From NCBI GenBank assembly GCA_030830785.1, contig JAURMI010000003.1, positions 248,001 to 312,000 of the forward strand: 64,000 nt of DNA. Direction: 5' to 3'. Positions 17,386-25,673 of this stretch are shown here, piece after piece. This DNA is from Crocinitomicaceae bacterium. GTDB taxonomy: Bacteria; Bacteroidota; Bacteroidia; Flavobacteriales_D; Crocinitomicaceae. Made by a program: the position numbers and the translations under genes. Numbering within the stretch: the stretch's first letter is position 1; the number at the start of each line of letters is the position of its first letter. Under the pieces are notes generated by a model. The model saw only the letters and a program-made list of their open reading frames with translations, did no database searches and was not told where the DNA came from.

Positions 17386-18525
17386 TTATCCCAATTTTTG
17401 ATAGGTCTTCCACCATAAATCTGGCATTTCATTATTCATCGCATTTTCATAGTCTGACTTGTTGCAAGGAACCATATGGTGGCGCTCATATCTACGGCCA
17501 CTTTGAGGAGGATAAGGCACTTCCATCCACCAACGAGAGGACTTATTACTTTTGAAGAAAATAATTTCTCTAGAAACATCATCAAGAAATACGGTAAATT
17601 TGGTGTATTCGGCCTTACTTGCAAAAGGGAAATCGCCCACCCGCCCAAAATAGCCGTGAAGAAAATACCAAATACCTTCTGCCAAAAGTGATGCGCCAAT
17701 TTGAGAAATTGCATCTTGAGCGAAAAATCCTATACTCGTTACTTTGTCGGCAATTCCCGCATATTTACATATTTGACAAAATTGACTAGCTGTAAATCCA
17801 TTGGCAGCTCCTGATGCACTCCCAAATTCAGATGCTTTGATGCTCTTTAGATCAACACTGATGATATCTGCATTACGCAGATGGGGTTCTGCTAATCGAA
17901 AATCTTGATTAAACTCTCCCAAACGACAAGTGTCAAAAAAAAGCTTTTCAAAAAGCTCAAATTCCGCTGCTGACGAATAGGGTTGTTGGATTCCGATTAC
18001 TGCTTGATTGAATAAAAAACAGGGTTTTTGGGTCAACAAATGACTTAGAAAATTGTCGGACTGCAAAGGTGCATCAGCATCGCCTATATCCAATCTGCTA
18101 TCAATAGAACATAAATTTACTAATTGTTCAAGATTTTCATAGCCTCGATACATTGCCATAGTAAGGTCTTGACTCCCCCCTATAATGATTGGGATAATTT
18201 TTTGCTTGACCAATTCACCAACCACATTAGCAATGGCAAAGTATGTATCTTGAATGCTTGCACCAGGCTCTATGGTGCCCAAATCATAAATTGGCAATTT
18301 CCAATTACGTTCTGCATGCAATTGATAAAGTGTCTTTCTAAAGCTAGGTATTTGCTGTTTTTGGAGGTTTGCCCCTCGAAATTCTGGCACAGAAATTAAA
18401 GCACATCCTGGACCATTCATTTCAGGGAAATCCTCTCGATAAGCATTTATTATTGCTCCTAACTGATTGTCTTCAAAAGAATAGTCAGCAGAAATAGGCT
18501 GAAAATAAATAGATAAGTCGGTCAT
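17386..18525 (-). CDS. Ureohydrolase (arginase/formimidoylglutamase)-fold protein lacking metal ligands
   Basis: 379 residues with the fold pattern of arginase/agmatinase/formimidoylglutamase. The metal motifs are altered: the GGxH turn reads GGSQD (116-120), DAHxD reads DSRLD (142-146) and SxDxD reads SVDLK (223-227). Three of the usual Mn ligands are thus replaced by Gln119, Arg144 and Lys227. An unusual C-terminal extension carries SSRWWMEVPYP and a His/Arg-rich segment. Automatic annotation would probably call it formimidoylglutamase, but it is unlikely to be a di-manganese hydrolase. It overlaps the NTP-PPase gene by 4 bp (ATGA) and lies directly upstream of porP-gldKLMN, so a role linked to T9SS is possible. 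Confidence 0.75.
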   Translation of the reverse strand: MTDLSIYFQPISADYSFEDNQLGAIINAYREDFPEMNGPGCALISVPEFRGANLQKQQIPSFRKTLYQLHAERNWKLPIYDLGTIEPGASIQDTYFAIANVVGELVKQKIIPIIIGGSQDLTMAMYRGYENLEQLVNLCSIDSRLDIGDADAPLQSDNFLSHLLTQKPCFLFNQAVIGIQQPYSSAAEFELFEKLFFDTCRLGEFNQDFRLAEPHLRNADIISVDLKSIKASEFGSASGAANGFTASQFCQICKYAGIADKVTSIGFFAQDAISQIGASLLAEGIWYFLHGYFGRVGDFPFASKAEYTKFTVFLDDVSREIIFFKSNKSSRWWMEVPYPPQSGRRYERHHMVPCNKSDYENAMNNEMPDLWWKTYQKLG

Positions 18526-18914
18526 TTTTGAAGGATTTTTTGTATGTCTGGCTTAAAATATAATTGAGATTTAAGCACTTTGCCATCTTCCCTATAGATT
18601 GGCTTTCCATCATCATCCAATTTACTCATGTTAGATCGCTGAATTTCTTCAAATACTTCCTCAATCTTGTCTTGCAAACCATGGCGTAAAATAGTGCCAC
18701 ACAAAATATAAAGTTGATCGCCTAAAGCATCCGCAATTTCAATTAAGTCGCCATTTTTTGCAGCCTCCAAATACTCCTGGTTTTCCTCCTTCATTAAATT
18801 ATATCTCAAAAGTATGTCTGCTTCGCCTAAATTTACTGTTGGCTCTGCATTGTTAACAATGCCGAAAGCATCATGAAAAGTAGCAACTGATTCTAAAATT
18901 TTTTTAAATTCCAT
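18522..18914 (-). CDS. MazG-like nucleoside triphosphate pyrophosphohydrolase
   Basis: A 130-residue all-alpha NTP-PPase (MazG / PRA-PH superfamily). The Mg-binding pattern is visible: the acidic helix KEENQEYLEA, then EIADALGDQLYI (ExxDxxGD-like). Proteins of this type hydrolyse NTP or dNTP to NMP and pyrophosphate, or act on phosphoribosyl-ATP. The absence of his genes here favours a house-cleaning role, which is inference. It starts 2 bp after the E1 gene and overlaps the ureohydrolase-like gene by 4 bp. Confidence 0.85.
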   Translation of the reverse strand: MEFKKILESVATFHDAFGIVNNAEPTVNLGEADILLRYNLMKEENQEYLEAAKNGDLIEIADALGDQLYILCGTILRHGLQDKIEEVFEEIQRSNMSKLDDDGKPIYREDGKVLKSQLYFKPDIQKILQK

Positions 18915-18916
18915 AG

Positions 18917-20980
18917 TTAGTTAGTAAGTAAATGTGATATAGCCTCAGCAACTTTCTTTGCGTCCGGAAGCAAGACTGACTCGAGTGTTGAATTCAGTGG
19001 GATGGCAGGTGTATCGATCGAGGCTACAACTTCAATAGGCGCATCGAGATATTTAAAACAGTTTTTCTGAAGTCGACCGGCAAGGGCTAAAGTAAAGCTA
19101 TTTTCAGAAGATTCTTCTGTAACCAAGAGTATTTTACCGTGTCTTTTAACTAGTGCATTCATTGCATCTATATCCAAGGGATTGATGCTGCGTAAGTCCA
19201 AAATTTCAACCTTTCCCTCAAAATCTGCACTGGCTTCTTGGCTCCAATAAACACCCCTTCCATAGGTAATAATTCCGACACTATTTCCTTGATCAATAGC
19301 TTGATCAGAAGCCAATTGAACGGTGCGTGCCTTTCCAATGGGAATAACGTAGTCCTCACTTGGTTCTGTGCTCATCGCACCTTCAGTTCCTGGTATTTTA
19401 GACCAATACAATCCTTTGTGCTCTAAGATAACCACTGGATTTGGATCATAATAAGCCGCCTTAAGTAGGCCTTTTAAATCTGCTCCAGTAGACGGATAAA
19501 CCACTTTAATCCCACGGATATTGGCCAATACTGATTCAACACTCGAAGAGTGGTAAGGCCCTCCTGAACCGTAAGCCCCTATTGGAACTCGAATCACACA
19601 GCTCACAGGCCACTTTCCGTTGGAAAGATAGTAGGAGCGTGAAACTTCTGTAAAGAGCTGGTTGAGACCTGGCCAAATGTAATCTGCAAATTGAACTTCG
19701 ACGATTGGCTTTAATCCAACTGCCGACATGCCCACCGTAGAACCAATGATGTAAGCTTCTTGAATTGGAGTATTGAAAACGCGATCATCGCCAAATGTTT
19801 GGGCTAAGGTTGCAGCCTCGCGAAAAACACCGCCAAGCCTGCCGCCAACATCTTGTCCGTATAGTAATGCCTCTGGGTGTTTTTGCATGATTTCGCGCAT
19901 GGCAAACAGTGCTGAATCAACCATTACCGTTTTCTTTTTACCCGCTGGTGCGCGCTCTCCCTTCTCTTCAACTATCGGCGTTGGCGCAAAAACATATTCT
20001 TGAATGCTTTCAGCAATTGGATCTTCTGCACCAAAAGCATTATTATAGGCAAGGTCTATGTCCTTTTTAATTTGGGCCTCAAGATTGATAATTTCAGCTA
20101 ATCTCACATCTAATTCTTCCAAGGACTTCTTCAATTTTGGATAAGGATCCTCTTTTGTAGCCTCAAGGAGATCATCGCGATACCATTCTTTTCTCACTCC
20201 TGAAGTATGGTGGCCTAGTAGAGGAACTTTCGCATGTATTAAAAAAGGTCTACGTTCCTTTCTTACAATTTCAATGACCTCCTGTACTATTTGATATGAA
20301 GACCAAAAATCTGTTCCATCAATGGTTCGAGCTTCAATGCCTTTAAAACCCTGAATATAGTGCGTGATATCCTGCGCCCTTGTTTCTTTAGCATTGGCAG
20401 AAATGTCCCAGCCATTGTCTTGAACTAGATATATGATTGGATATTGTTTGAGCGCGGCCATTTGAAATGCCTCAGATACTTCACCTTCAGTACATGAAGC
20501 ATCACCAAGAGAGCATACCACAACAGGAGCCTCGTCCATGGACCATTCTGCTATGCCAATCTTTTCTTTGTACTGAATGCCCATAGCTATTCCTGTGGTA
20601 GGAATGGCTTGCATGCCTGTTGCAGAAGATTGATGTGGGATCTTTGGAAAATCAGGTCTATTTAATGATGGATGGCAATAATAAGTACGGCCACCAGAAA
20701 ATGGATCATCTTTTTTAGCAAATACTTGAAGCATTAATTCTTCGGGGCGCATGCCTATGCCTAAAAGCAAGCTGTCATCACGGTAGTACGGGGCAACCCA
20801 ATCTTGTGGTTTTAATTGCAAAGCAACTGCCAATTGTATGGCTTCATGACCACGTGAAGTTGCATGCACATATTTGGACGTAATTTCTTTATTTTCTTCA
20901 AATTTTTCCGCCATCGTTTTTGCAGTGCACATTAATTCGAAGGCTTTCCAACTAAGATCTTTTTGCTTTGTTTTTGACAT
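18917..20980 (-). CDS. Fused alpha/beta E1 component of a 2-oxo acid dehydrogenase (branched-chain/2-oxoisovalerate type)
   Basis: About 687 residues from the ATG at 20980. The N-terminal half is a TPP-binding E1 alpha domain (GDASCTEGEVSEAF ending in a DN pair, and HTSGVRKEWYR). The C-terminal half is E1 beta (GQDVGGRLGGVFREA, FNTPIQEAYIIG, VPIGAYGSGGPYHS). It decarboxylates a 2-oxo acid, probably from branched-chain amino acids, and passes the acyl group to an E2 not in this window. The reading frame stays open to a TTG at 21040, but a perfect -7 box at 20998-21005 excludes that; ATG 20989 is the alternative to 20980. It heads a run with NTP-PPase and the ureohydrolase-like gene. Confidence 0.9.
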   Translation of the reverse strand: MSKTKQKDLSWKAFELMCTAKTMAEKFEENKEITSKYVHATSRGHEAIQLAVALQLKPQDWVAPYYRDDSLLLGIGMRPEELMLQVFAKKDDPFSGGRTYYCHPSLNRPDFPKIPHQSSATGMQAIPTTGIAMGIQYKEKIGIAEWSMDEAPVVVCSLGDASCTEGEVSEAFQMAALKQYPIIYLVQDNGWDISANAKETRAQDITHYIQGFKGIEARTIDGTDFWSSYQIVQEVIEIVRKERRPFLIHAKVPLLGHHTSGVRKEWYRDDLLEATKEDPYPKLKKSLEELDVRLAEIINLEAQIKKDIDLAYNNAFGAEDPIAESIQEYVFAPTPIVEEKGERAPAGKKKTVMVDSALFAMREIMQKHPEALLYGQDVGGRLGGVFREAATLAQTFGDDRVFNTPIQEAYIIGSTVGMSAVGLKPIVEVQFADYIWPGLNQLFTEVSRSYYLSNGKWPVSCVIRVPIGAYGSGGPYHSSSVESVLANIRGIKVVYPSTGADLKGLLKAAYYDPNPVVILEHKGLYWSKIPGTEGAMSTEPSEDYVIPIGKARTVQLASDQAIDQGNSVGIITYGRGVYWSQEASADFEGKVEILDLRSINPLDIDAMNALVKRHGKILLVTEESSENSFTLALAGRLQKNCFKYLDAPIEVVASIDTPAIPLNSTLESVLLPDAKKVAEAISHLLTN

Positions 20981-20997
20981 TGTACTCATCCAAAAGA

Positions 20998-21005
20998 CAA
21001 ATATA
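20998..21005 (-). promoter_or_regulatory. -7 box TATATTTG upstream of the E1 fusion gene
   Basis: A perfect TAnnTTTG on the minus strand, 8 nt before ATG 20989 and 17 nt before ATG 20980. It fixes the E1 start downstream of the longer open frame. The divergent miaE promoter lies 46 bp away. Confidence 0.5.
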
Positions 21006-21051
21006 AGCATTGCACATTCAATCATGCTTGTTTGATTCAAACAGACTTTGG

Positions 21052-21059
21052 TATTTTTG
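21052..21059 (+). promoter_or_regulatory. -7 box TATTTTTG upstream of miaE
   Basis: A perfect TAnnTTTG with TTTG 17 bp upstream (21031-21034). It ends 15 nt before ATG 21075 and rules out the upstream TTG at 21048 as the start. Confidence 0.55.
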
Positions 21060-21074
21060 TCAAAAATCTGTCAA

Positions 21075-21665
21075 ATGCTTGGACTTCAATTAGCCACTGA
21101 CCCACGTTGGGTTAAAATAGTAGAGAAAAATATAGAAGAAATATTAGTTGACCATGCCTATTGCGAACAAAAGGCCGCAAGCAATGCCATTTCTCTAATT
21201 GTCCAGTACCCACAATATACGGATTTAGTTGAAGCCATGACAGCCATTTGCCAAGAAGAAATGGAGCATTTTCAAATGGTATTTCAAAAATTAAAAGATA
21301 GAGGTCTTTCATTGGGTTTTGAAAGAAAAGACCCTTATGTTAATGACCTTGCCACTTATCTCAAGCGAGGTAAAGTAAATAGCACACCAGCCGGCGTTTT
21401 TGTCAATAAAATGCTATTTGCCGCCATGATTGAGGCGCGCAGTTGTGAGCGATTTAAAATATTATCCGAAGAAATTGACGATGCGGATCTCAGAGTGTTT
21501 TATAGAAGTTTAATGGAAAGTGAGGCAAGGCATTACACGACCTTTTTAGGGTTTGCACGAAAATATGGCAATGGTATAGATGTAGAAGCTGCATGGAAAG
21601 AATTCTTAGCTTTTGAAGCCAACTTAATGGCACGTTATGGTAAAAAAGAAACGATACACGGTTAG
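21075..21665 (+). CDS. miaE: tRNA-(ms2io6A)-hydroxylase (MiaE)
   Basis: A 196-residue ferritin-like di-iron monooxygenase that hydroxylates the isopentenyl group of ms2i6A37 in tRNAs reading UNN codons. The iron ligands are visible as the paired motifs EEMEHF and IEARSCERF, then ESEARHY, with a further Glu in DHAYCEQKAASNA. The N-terminus MLGLQLATDPRWV is typical of the family. ATG 21075 is preferred to the upstream TTG (21048). It is divergent from the E1 gene and convergent with the outer-membrane protein gene that follows. Confidence 0.92.
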   Translation: MLGLQLATDPRWVKIVEKNIEEILVDHAYCEQKAASNAISLIVQYPQYTDLVEAMTAICQEEMEHFQMVFQKLKDRGLSLGFERKDPYVNDLATYLKRGKVNSTPAGVFVNKMLFAAMIEARSCERFKILSEEIDDADLRVFYRSLMESEARHYTTFLGFARKYGNGIDVEAAWKEFLAFEANLMARYGKKETIHG

Positions 21666-21669
21666 AAAC

Positions 21670-21709
21670 CTCGTTTAAATTTATAAGATCAAGAAGTCTT
21701 TAAAACGAG
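21670..21709. terminator. Possible convergent terminator hairpin
   Basis: CTCGTTTAAA (21670-21679) can pair with TTTAAAACGAG (21699-21709) with one bulged base across a loop of about 19 nt. It lies between the convergent ends of miaE and the outer-membrane protein gene. It is weak, with no T run. Confidence 0.3.
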
Positions 21710-22773
21710 AGTAAGATTCCCGCATTTACACCACGAACCTTGATTGCAGACCCTTGGTTAAAGACATCTGAAAGGCCATAGGACGCATATAAACTCCAAT
21801 CGTCATATCCAATAATAGCCATTAGGCTTGCTTGAAATGGATTAAATTGAAAATCATCTTTGGTTTTATCCTTATTTTTTTTACCGTCGGCTTCCCATTT
21901 TTGTGTCTGACGGGCTCCCAAACGCAAACCTCCTACAATACCGGCTGAGATATGCCATGCCGTATTAGGATTTTTACATGTAGAAATTTGCAGCAATAAC
22001 GGAGCTTGAAGGTAAGTGGAAGTGAGCACGTTTTTAGAGTAGTTCAGTCCAGTAGCTATGCCAACAAGCGTATCATTTACTACCGCAATTTCATAAGCGC
22101 CTTTCAAGGCAAAACGGTTCCATTGCACACCCATGCCAGTAACCACTCCCAAATATTCATTAATGATTGGAAAGCGTTTTTGTGCAAAATTGAATTGAAT
22201 GCCTAAACTTTTTGCTGGGTCAAGTGCAAGAAAGCCCAATTGTTCTGCTGTTGTGAATTCCAATGCTGTATTGACAAATCCATTGGAGTTGATTCCCAAG
22301 CCAGTCCAAAAAGTATTTTGATCTTCGCTCTCTCCAATTCTCAACTCAGCTTCGCCGTTTTTTGGTGTCCAAGAAAAATCTTCGTCATTTTCTATAATGA
22401 CTTTTTCATCTATGATGATTTTTCTTTCTCCCTTGGGCAAATCATCTAAAACTTCCTTTGAATTTTTTGAGTCTAAAATAACAATTTTCATTTTGCCTAT
22501 TTTTATCTGAGTAGTGTCAGAATTGGCATCAGAATCGGATGCTTTTATTATTGTAGTGTCTATAAAAACATCTACCCTTGTTACCAATGAATCATTGATA
22601 TTCACTTTTTTCATTTCTTCGGCGAGAATAGAATCCATTTGATCAATCCTGCTATTAATCATAATGATTGTTGTATCGTTGCCTTGAATTTTTACAATTT
22701 TCTTGGTTTGATTTTGCTGTGCCAAAAGTGCTACACTTGAAAATATAAAAGCACAAAGTAATTTTAATTTCAT
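21700..22773 (-). CDS. Outer-membrane beta-barrel protein of unknown function
   Basis: 357 residues. The signal peptide is residues 1-18 (ALLAQQ). An unusual Asp/Ile/Thr/Lys-rich region follows (about 20-150), full of alternating charged and beta-branched residues (IDTTIIKASDSDANSDTT). The C-terminal about 190 residues have the alternating pattern of an eight-stranded barrel ending in Phe. I do not recognise the family. It lies in the same direction downstream of the anti-sigma-like and sigma-factor genes (62 bp gap) and may be a target or part of that envelope-sensing unit. Confidence 0.72.
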   Translation of the reverse strand: MKLKLLCAFIFSSVALLAQQNQTKKIVKIQGNDTTIIMINSRIDQMDSILAEEMKKVNINDSLVTRVDVFIDTTIIKASDSDANSDTTQIKIGKMKIVILDSKNSKEVLDDLPKGERKIIIDEKVIIENDEDFSWTPKNGEAELRIGESEDQNTFWTGLGINSNGFVNTALEFTTAEQLGFLALDPAKSLGIQFNFAQKRFPIINEYLGVVTGMGVQWNRFALKGAYEIAVVNDTLVGIATGLNYSKNVLTSTYLQAPLLLQISTCKNPNTAWHISAGIVGGLRLGARQTQKWEADGKKNKDKTKDDFQFNPFQASLMAIIGYDDWSLYASYGLSDVFNQGSAIKVRGVNAGILLSF

Positions 22774-22835
22774 TTTTCTTGAGTTTTAAATAGTTTGACG
22801 TGTTAATTTGAGATTGGTTACCAAAAGTTTAAAAT

Positions 22836-23903
22836 TTATTTTTTTGAACGGCTTCGTTCAATACTCAAAGGTCCTAATTGAAAGAAAATTTTATCTGCAT
22901 TCTGACCAGGCTCTACATCGTATTTTACATCAATTCCCATTGTTTGATTTGCATAGCGCGCCATGGTCTGATAACGAACATCGGTGCTAGGTTGGGGAGT
23001 GCCAAACAGGCGTTGATTTGCTTTTTTAATAAAGAAAGTCTTGACGGTAATTGGCTCACTTGATTTAGAAATTGGATTCATTGCATGAAGCATTTTTGGG
23101 GAAATATTGTTTTCTTGGGTCAGTATTTCGGAATTGCTTGGGTTTGCATTTTCATGAATAGAAAACTCATTTTTTGGTAATTGGGCTACCAATTCAATGG
23201 GGTCCATATTAAGTATTTTTTTTTGAGCTTCAACATGTATAAGCGCCATCGATTTATCTACCTGAATTTGCAGGTTTTCTGCTGAAACATTAACTGAGTT
23301 TATTTGCGTTTTAGAGGTACTTGATTTTTTAGAAAGTCCATTGAGCTTGGCTGTTAAGGGCTTATTGGTCAAATTAGTATTTTGTACTGGTGTACGATTA
23401 AAATTCATTAAAAGAATTAAGACCAGTAAAGCTGCCACAGCACTCAGGGCGTACACATATTTTTTGAAGTAATTAGGCTTCAAAATTAATGATTTATAGA
23501 GCAATTCGTGGTTAGGGAAAAGGATTTGCAAGTCGGCAATAAGTTGGGTTTTGGCAATTGATGTTTTGTGCGCTTTATAGAACGGATTTAATCGAAGTTG
23601 TTTCTCTAGGTGCTGCTCTTTTTTGCTCAGCAATCCTTCAAGTGATCCGATGGCAATTTTATCAAAAGGGTGACCTTTTTCAGATGGATAAACCTCTAAA
23701 CTCTCAAGCGCTGGATATGACAAATTTGGCCCGTTGTAGACCTCCTCTAAGGAATCTGACAACTTCGGAGATTCATTAAGTTCTTCGGCCAATTGCGGAT
23801 TTAAAACTATGTACGCATCGAGTATTTCTTTTTCCGCGGCACTTAAAGTGCCATCGTGAAAAGACAAAACTAAATAGGCAATTTGTGTTTCTGTAAGTTT
23901 CAT
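22836..23903 (-). CDS. Membrane protein, putative anti-sigma factor
   Basis: 355 residues with a single TM helix at about 149-168. The N-terminal part (TETQIAYLVLSFHDGTLSAA) resembles the short helical start of zinc-less anti-sigma proteins in Bacteroidota. The C-terminal periplasmic part is Asn/Ser/Lys-rich with no recognised domain. It overlaps the ECF sigma gene by 4 bp (ATGA), the usual arrangement of sigma and anti-sigma partners. The anti-sigma assignment rests mainly on that context. Confidence 0.65.
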   Translation of the reverse strand: MKLTETQIAYLVLSFHDGTLSAAEKEILDAYIVLNPQLAEELNESPKLSDSLEEVYNGPNLSYPALESLEVYPSEKGHPFDKIAIGSLEGLLSKKEQHLEKQLRLNPFYKAHKTSIAKTQLIADLQILFPNHELLYKSLILKPNYFKKYVYALSAVAALLVLILLMNFNRTPVQNTNLTNKPLTAKLNGLSKKSSTSKTQINSVNVSAENLQIQVDKSMALIHVEAQKKILNMDPIELVAQLPKNEFSIHENANPSNSEILTQENNISPKMLHAMNPISKSSEPITVKTFFIKKANQRLFGTPQPSTDVRYQTMARYANQTMGIDVKYDVEPGQNADKIFFQLGPLSIERSRSKK

Positions 23904-24385
23904 ATCAAAACCTCAATTTTTCCTATATATTGTCTTAAAAACCTTCTGGCCCTGAAAATATAAACCTTTACTTGATCTGAGGTAAGATCAGTTAAATCTG
24001 CAATTTCTTGGTAAGAGTATCCTTCGAAATCTCTTAAGGTAATTACCAAACGTTGAATCTCTGTCAATTGTGCTACACCTTCGTCTATAAGTTTTTGCAC
24101 ATCGTGGTCAATGGCAGGACCTTCAATTGGTTCTTTTAAGTTTGATAGATGCAAGTGCTGTAGTTTTTGACGTCGAACACGATCAATTTGAAGATTCACT
24201 ACCGTTCTAAATAAATAGGACTTTACACAATTAAAATCCACGCTGTCTATTTTTACCCATAAGCGCTCAAAGGCGTCTTGAACAAAATCTTGAGCCAAAT
24301 CAGCATCAGCAACGTTTTTTAAGGCAAAACGATATAAACGATCTGCAAAGTCATTGACACATTGATTATATTGCTGAACAGTCAT
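23900..24385 (-). CDS. ECF-type RNA polymerase sigma factor
   Basis: A 161-residue sigma-70 family factor. Region 2 is visible at about 10-75 (LAQDFVQDAFERLWVK, SYLFRTVVNLQIDRVRR). Region 4 lies at about 100-155 (EIQRLVITLRDFEGYSYQEIADLT ending in DQVKVYIFRARRFLRQ). It directs RNA polymerase to a small regulon, probably in response to an envelope signal passed by the overlapping membrane protein gene. An imperfect -7-like sequence (TAACTTTTG) lies about 30 nt upstream. Confidence 0.88.
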   Translation of the reverse strand: MTVQQYNQCVNDFADRLYRFALKNVADADLAQDFVQDAFERLWVKIDSVDFNCVKSYLFRTVVNLQIDRVRRQKLQHLHLSNLKEPIEGPAIDHDVQKLIDEGVAQLTEIQRLVITLRDFEGYSYQEIADLTDLTSDQVKVYIFRARRFLRQYIGKIEVLI

Positions 24386-24430
24386 AAAACAATCGCTAGA
24401 CGAATTGACTGTACAAAAGTTACACCAAAA

Positions 24431-25672
24431 TCAATGGCCAGCCGATTGATTGCGGTATTTTCTTTGGTATTTGTGATATAATTGCTCCTGAAAGTTGGAT
24501 GTTGAAATAAATTTTCCATCAACTAAAATATGTGTAAGCATGTTGGTACTCATCTCTAAGGCCGGACCTTTAGACACAAAAAAAGTTGCTTTTTTACCTT
24601 GCTCTAAACTACCGTAATCTTTATCAATTCCAATTATTTTACAAACACTCAGAGAAATACTTTGCAAGGCTTCTTCTTCACTTAGACCATAAGCCATAGT
24701 TGTACCGGCTTGAAAAGGCAAATTACGCGTATTCATTGGTTGCATGTCACCCTGGTTTTGAATACAAAAAGAAATGCCCTGTTCTTTTAAAAGTGCTGGT
24801 ATTTCAAAAGGTAAAAAAGTAAGATCATCTTCATGTGTAGGTAGGCTATGAATCCTAGAAAGCATTACAGGGATTTTAGAATCTCGCAATTTTGCACCCA
24901 CCAGATATGCCTCATTACCACCGACAATTACTGGAAATTTTAATTTGAAATTGGCGGCAAAATCTATGATATCAGAAATTTGCCGCACAGTTTGAGCATG
25001 CACATAGACTCTTTTTTGTCCTGTAAAACAGGATTTCATTGCCTCGAGACGCAGATCAGTGCTTTGCTTTTTTCCATCAAAAGCATAGGCTCTAGATAAT
25101 TCAAAAAATTGATAAATTTCCCGTAATTGCGTCTGATACTCTTTGGGGTTTGATGGCCAATATAAATGTATGCCGTCGTCGGCTAATACAGTGGCGTCCT
25201 CCCAGTTCCAACCGCTAAGCTTCATTATTGAGGAACTGCCAGAAATCCAACCCCCTCTTGGAGTGGCTTGAACAAGTAATACACCATTTGTCCTGACGGT
25301 CTCAATAACTTTTGATTCGACATTAAATGCGATTTGCGTACGTACATGTGGATTGAAAACACCGACATCGTTAAAATCACGCGTTGCACGTACTGCATCA
25401 ATTTCGGTTAGGCCTAAGATATTATTTGCCGAAACGAAACTCGGATAAACATGTTGCCCATTACAATCAATGATTGTATCCCAATCCTCTTTGGCATAAT
25501 TATTTGTCAGAGAATTCTTAACAAAAAGAATGCGGTCATTTTTAATACCAATAGCGGCCGACGCTACTACTTGTCCATTGCCAATGTGGGCTGTTGGGTG
25601 CAATAATAAGATTCGTTGCGCATTTAATTGTGAAAATGCCAAAACAAATAAGAAAATATGAAATTTTTTCAT
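24431..25672 (-). CDS. Secreted amidohydrolase-like protein without the HxH metal motif
   Basis: About 414 residues from the ATG at 25672. The signal peptide ends SQLNAQ, so it acts outside the cytoplasm. The amidohydrolase layout is visible: an N-terminal composite beta-sandwich strand set, PSFVSANNILGLTEIDAVRATRD where GxxDxHxH is expected, and the C-terminal EEALQSISLSVCKIIGIDKDYGSLEQGKKA segment, typical of imidazolonepropionase-like enzymes. With no HxH pair, a standard metal-dependent reaction is doubtful. The start lies 1 bp after the stop of the double-domain amidohydrolase gene, so they may form a complex. Confidence 0.78.
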   Translation of the reverse strand: MKKFHIFLFVLAFSQLNAQRILLLHPTAHIGNGQVVASAAIGIKNDRILFVKNSLTNNYAKEDWDTIIDCNGQHVYPSFVSANNILGLTEIDAVRATRDFNDVGVFNPHVRTQIAFNVESKVIETVRTNGVLLVQATPRGGWISGSSSIMKLSGWNWEDATVLADDGIHLYWPSNPKEYQTQLREIYQFFELSRAYAFDGKKQSTDLRLEAMKSCFTGQKRVYVHAQTVRQISDIIDFAANFKLKFPVIVGGNEAYLVGAKLRDSKIPVMLSRIHSLPTHEDDLTFLPFEIPALLKEQGISFCIQNQGDMQPMNTRNLPFQAGTTMAYGLSEEEALQSISLSVCKIIGIDKDYGSLEQGKKATFFVSKGPALEMSTNMLTHILVDGKFISTSNFQEQLYHKYQRKYRNQSAGH

Positions 25673-25673
25673 G

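Noticed and set aside
20981..21040. Longer N-terminus of the E1 fusion starting at a TTG
   Set aside because: It would lie upstream of a perfect -7 box (20998-21005), and no such extension is known in the family.
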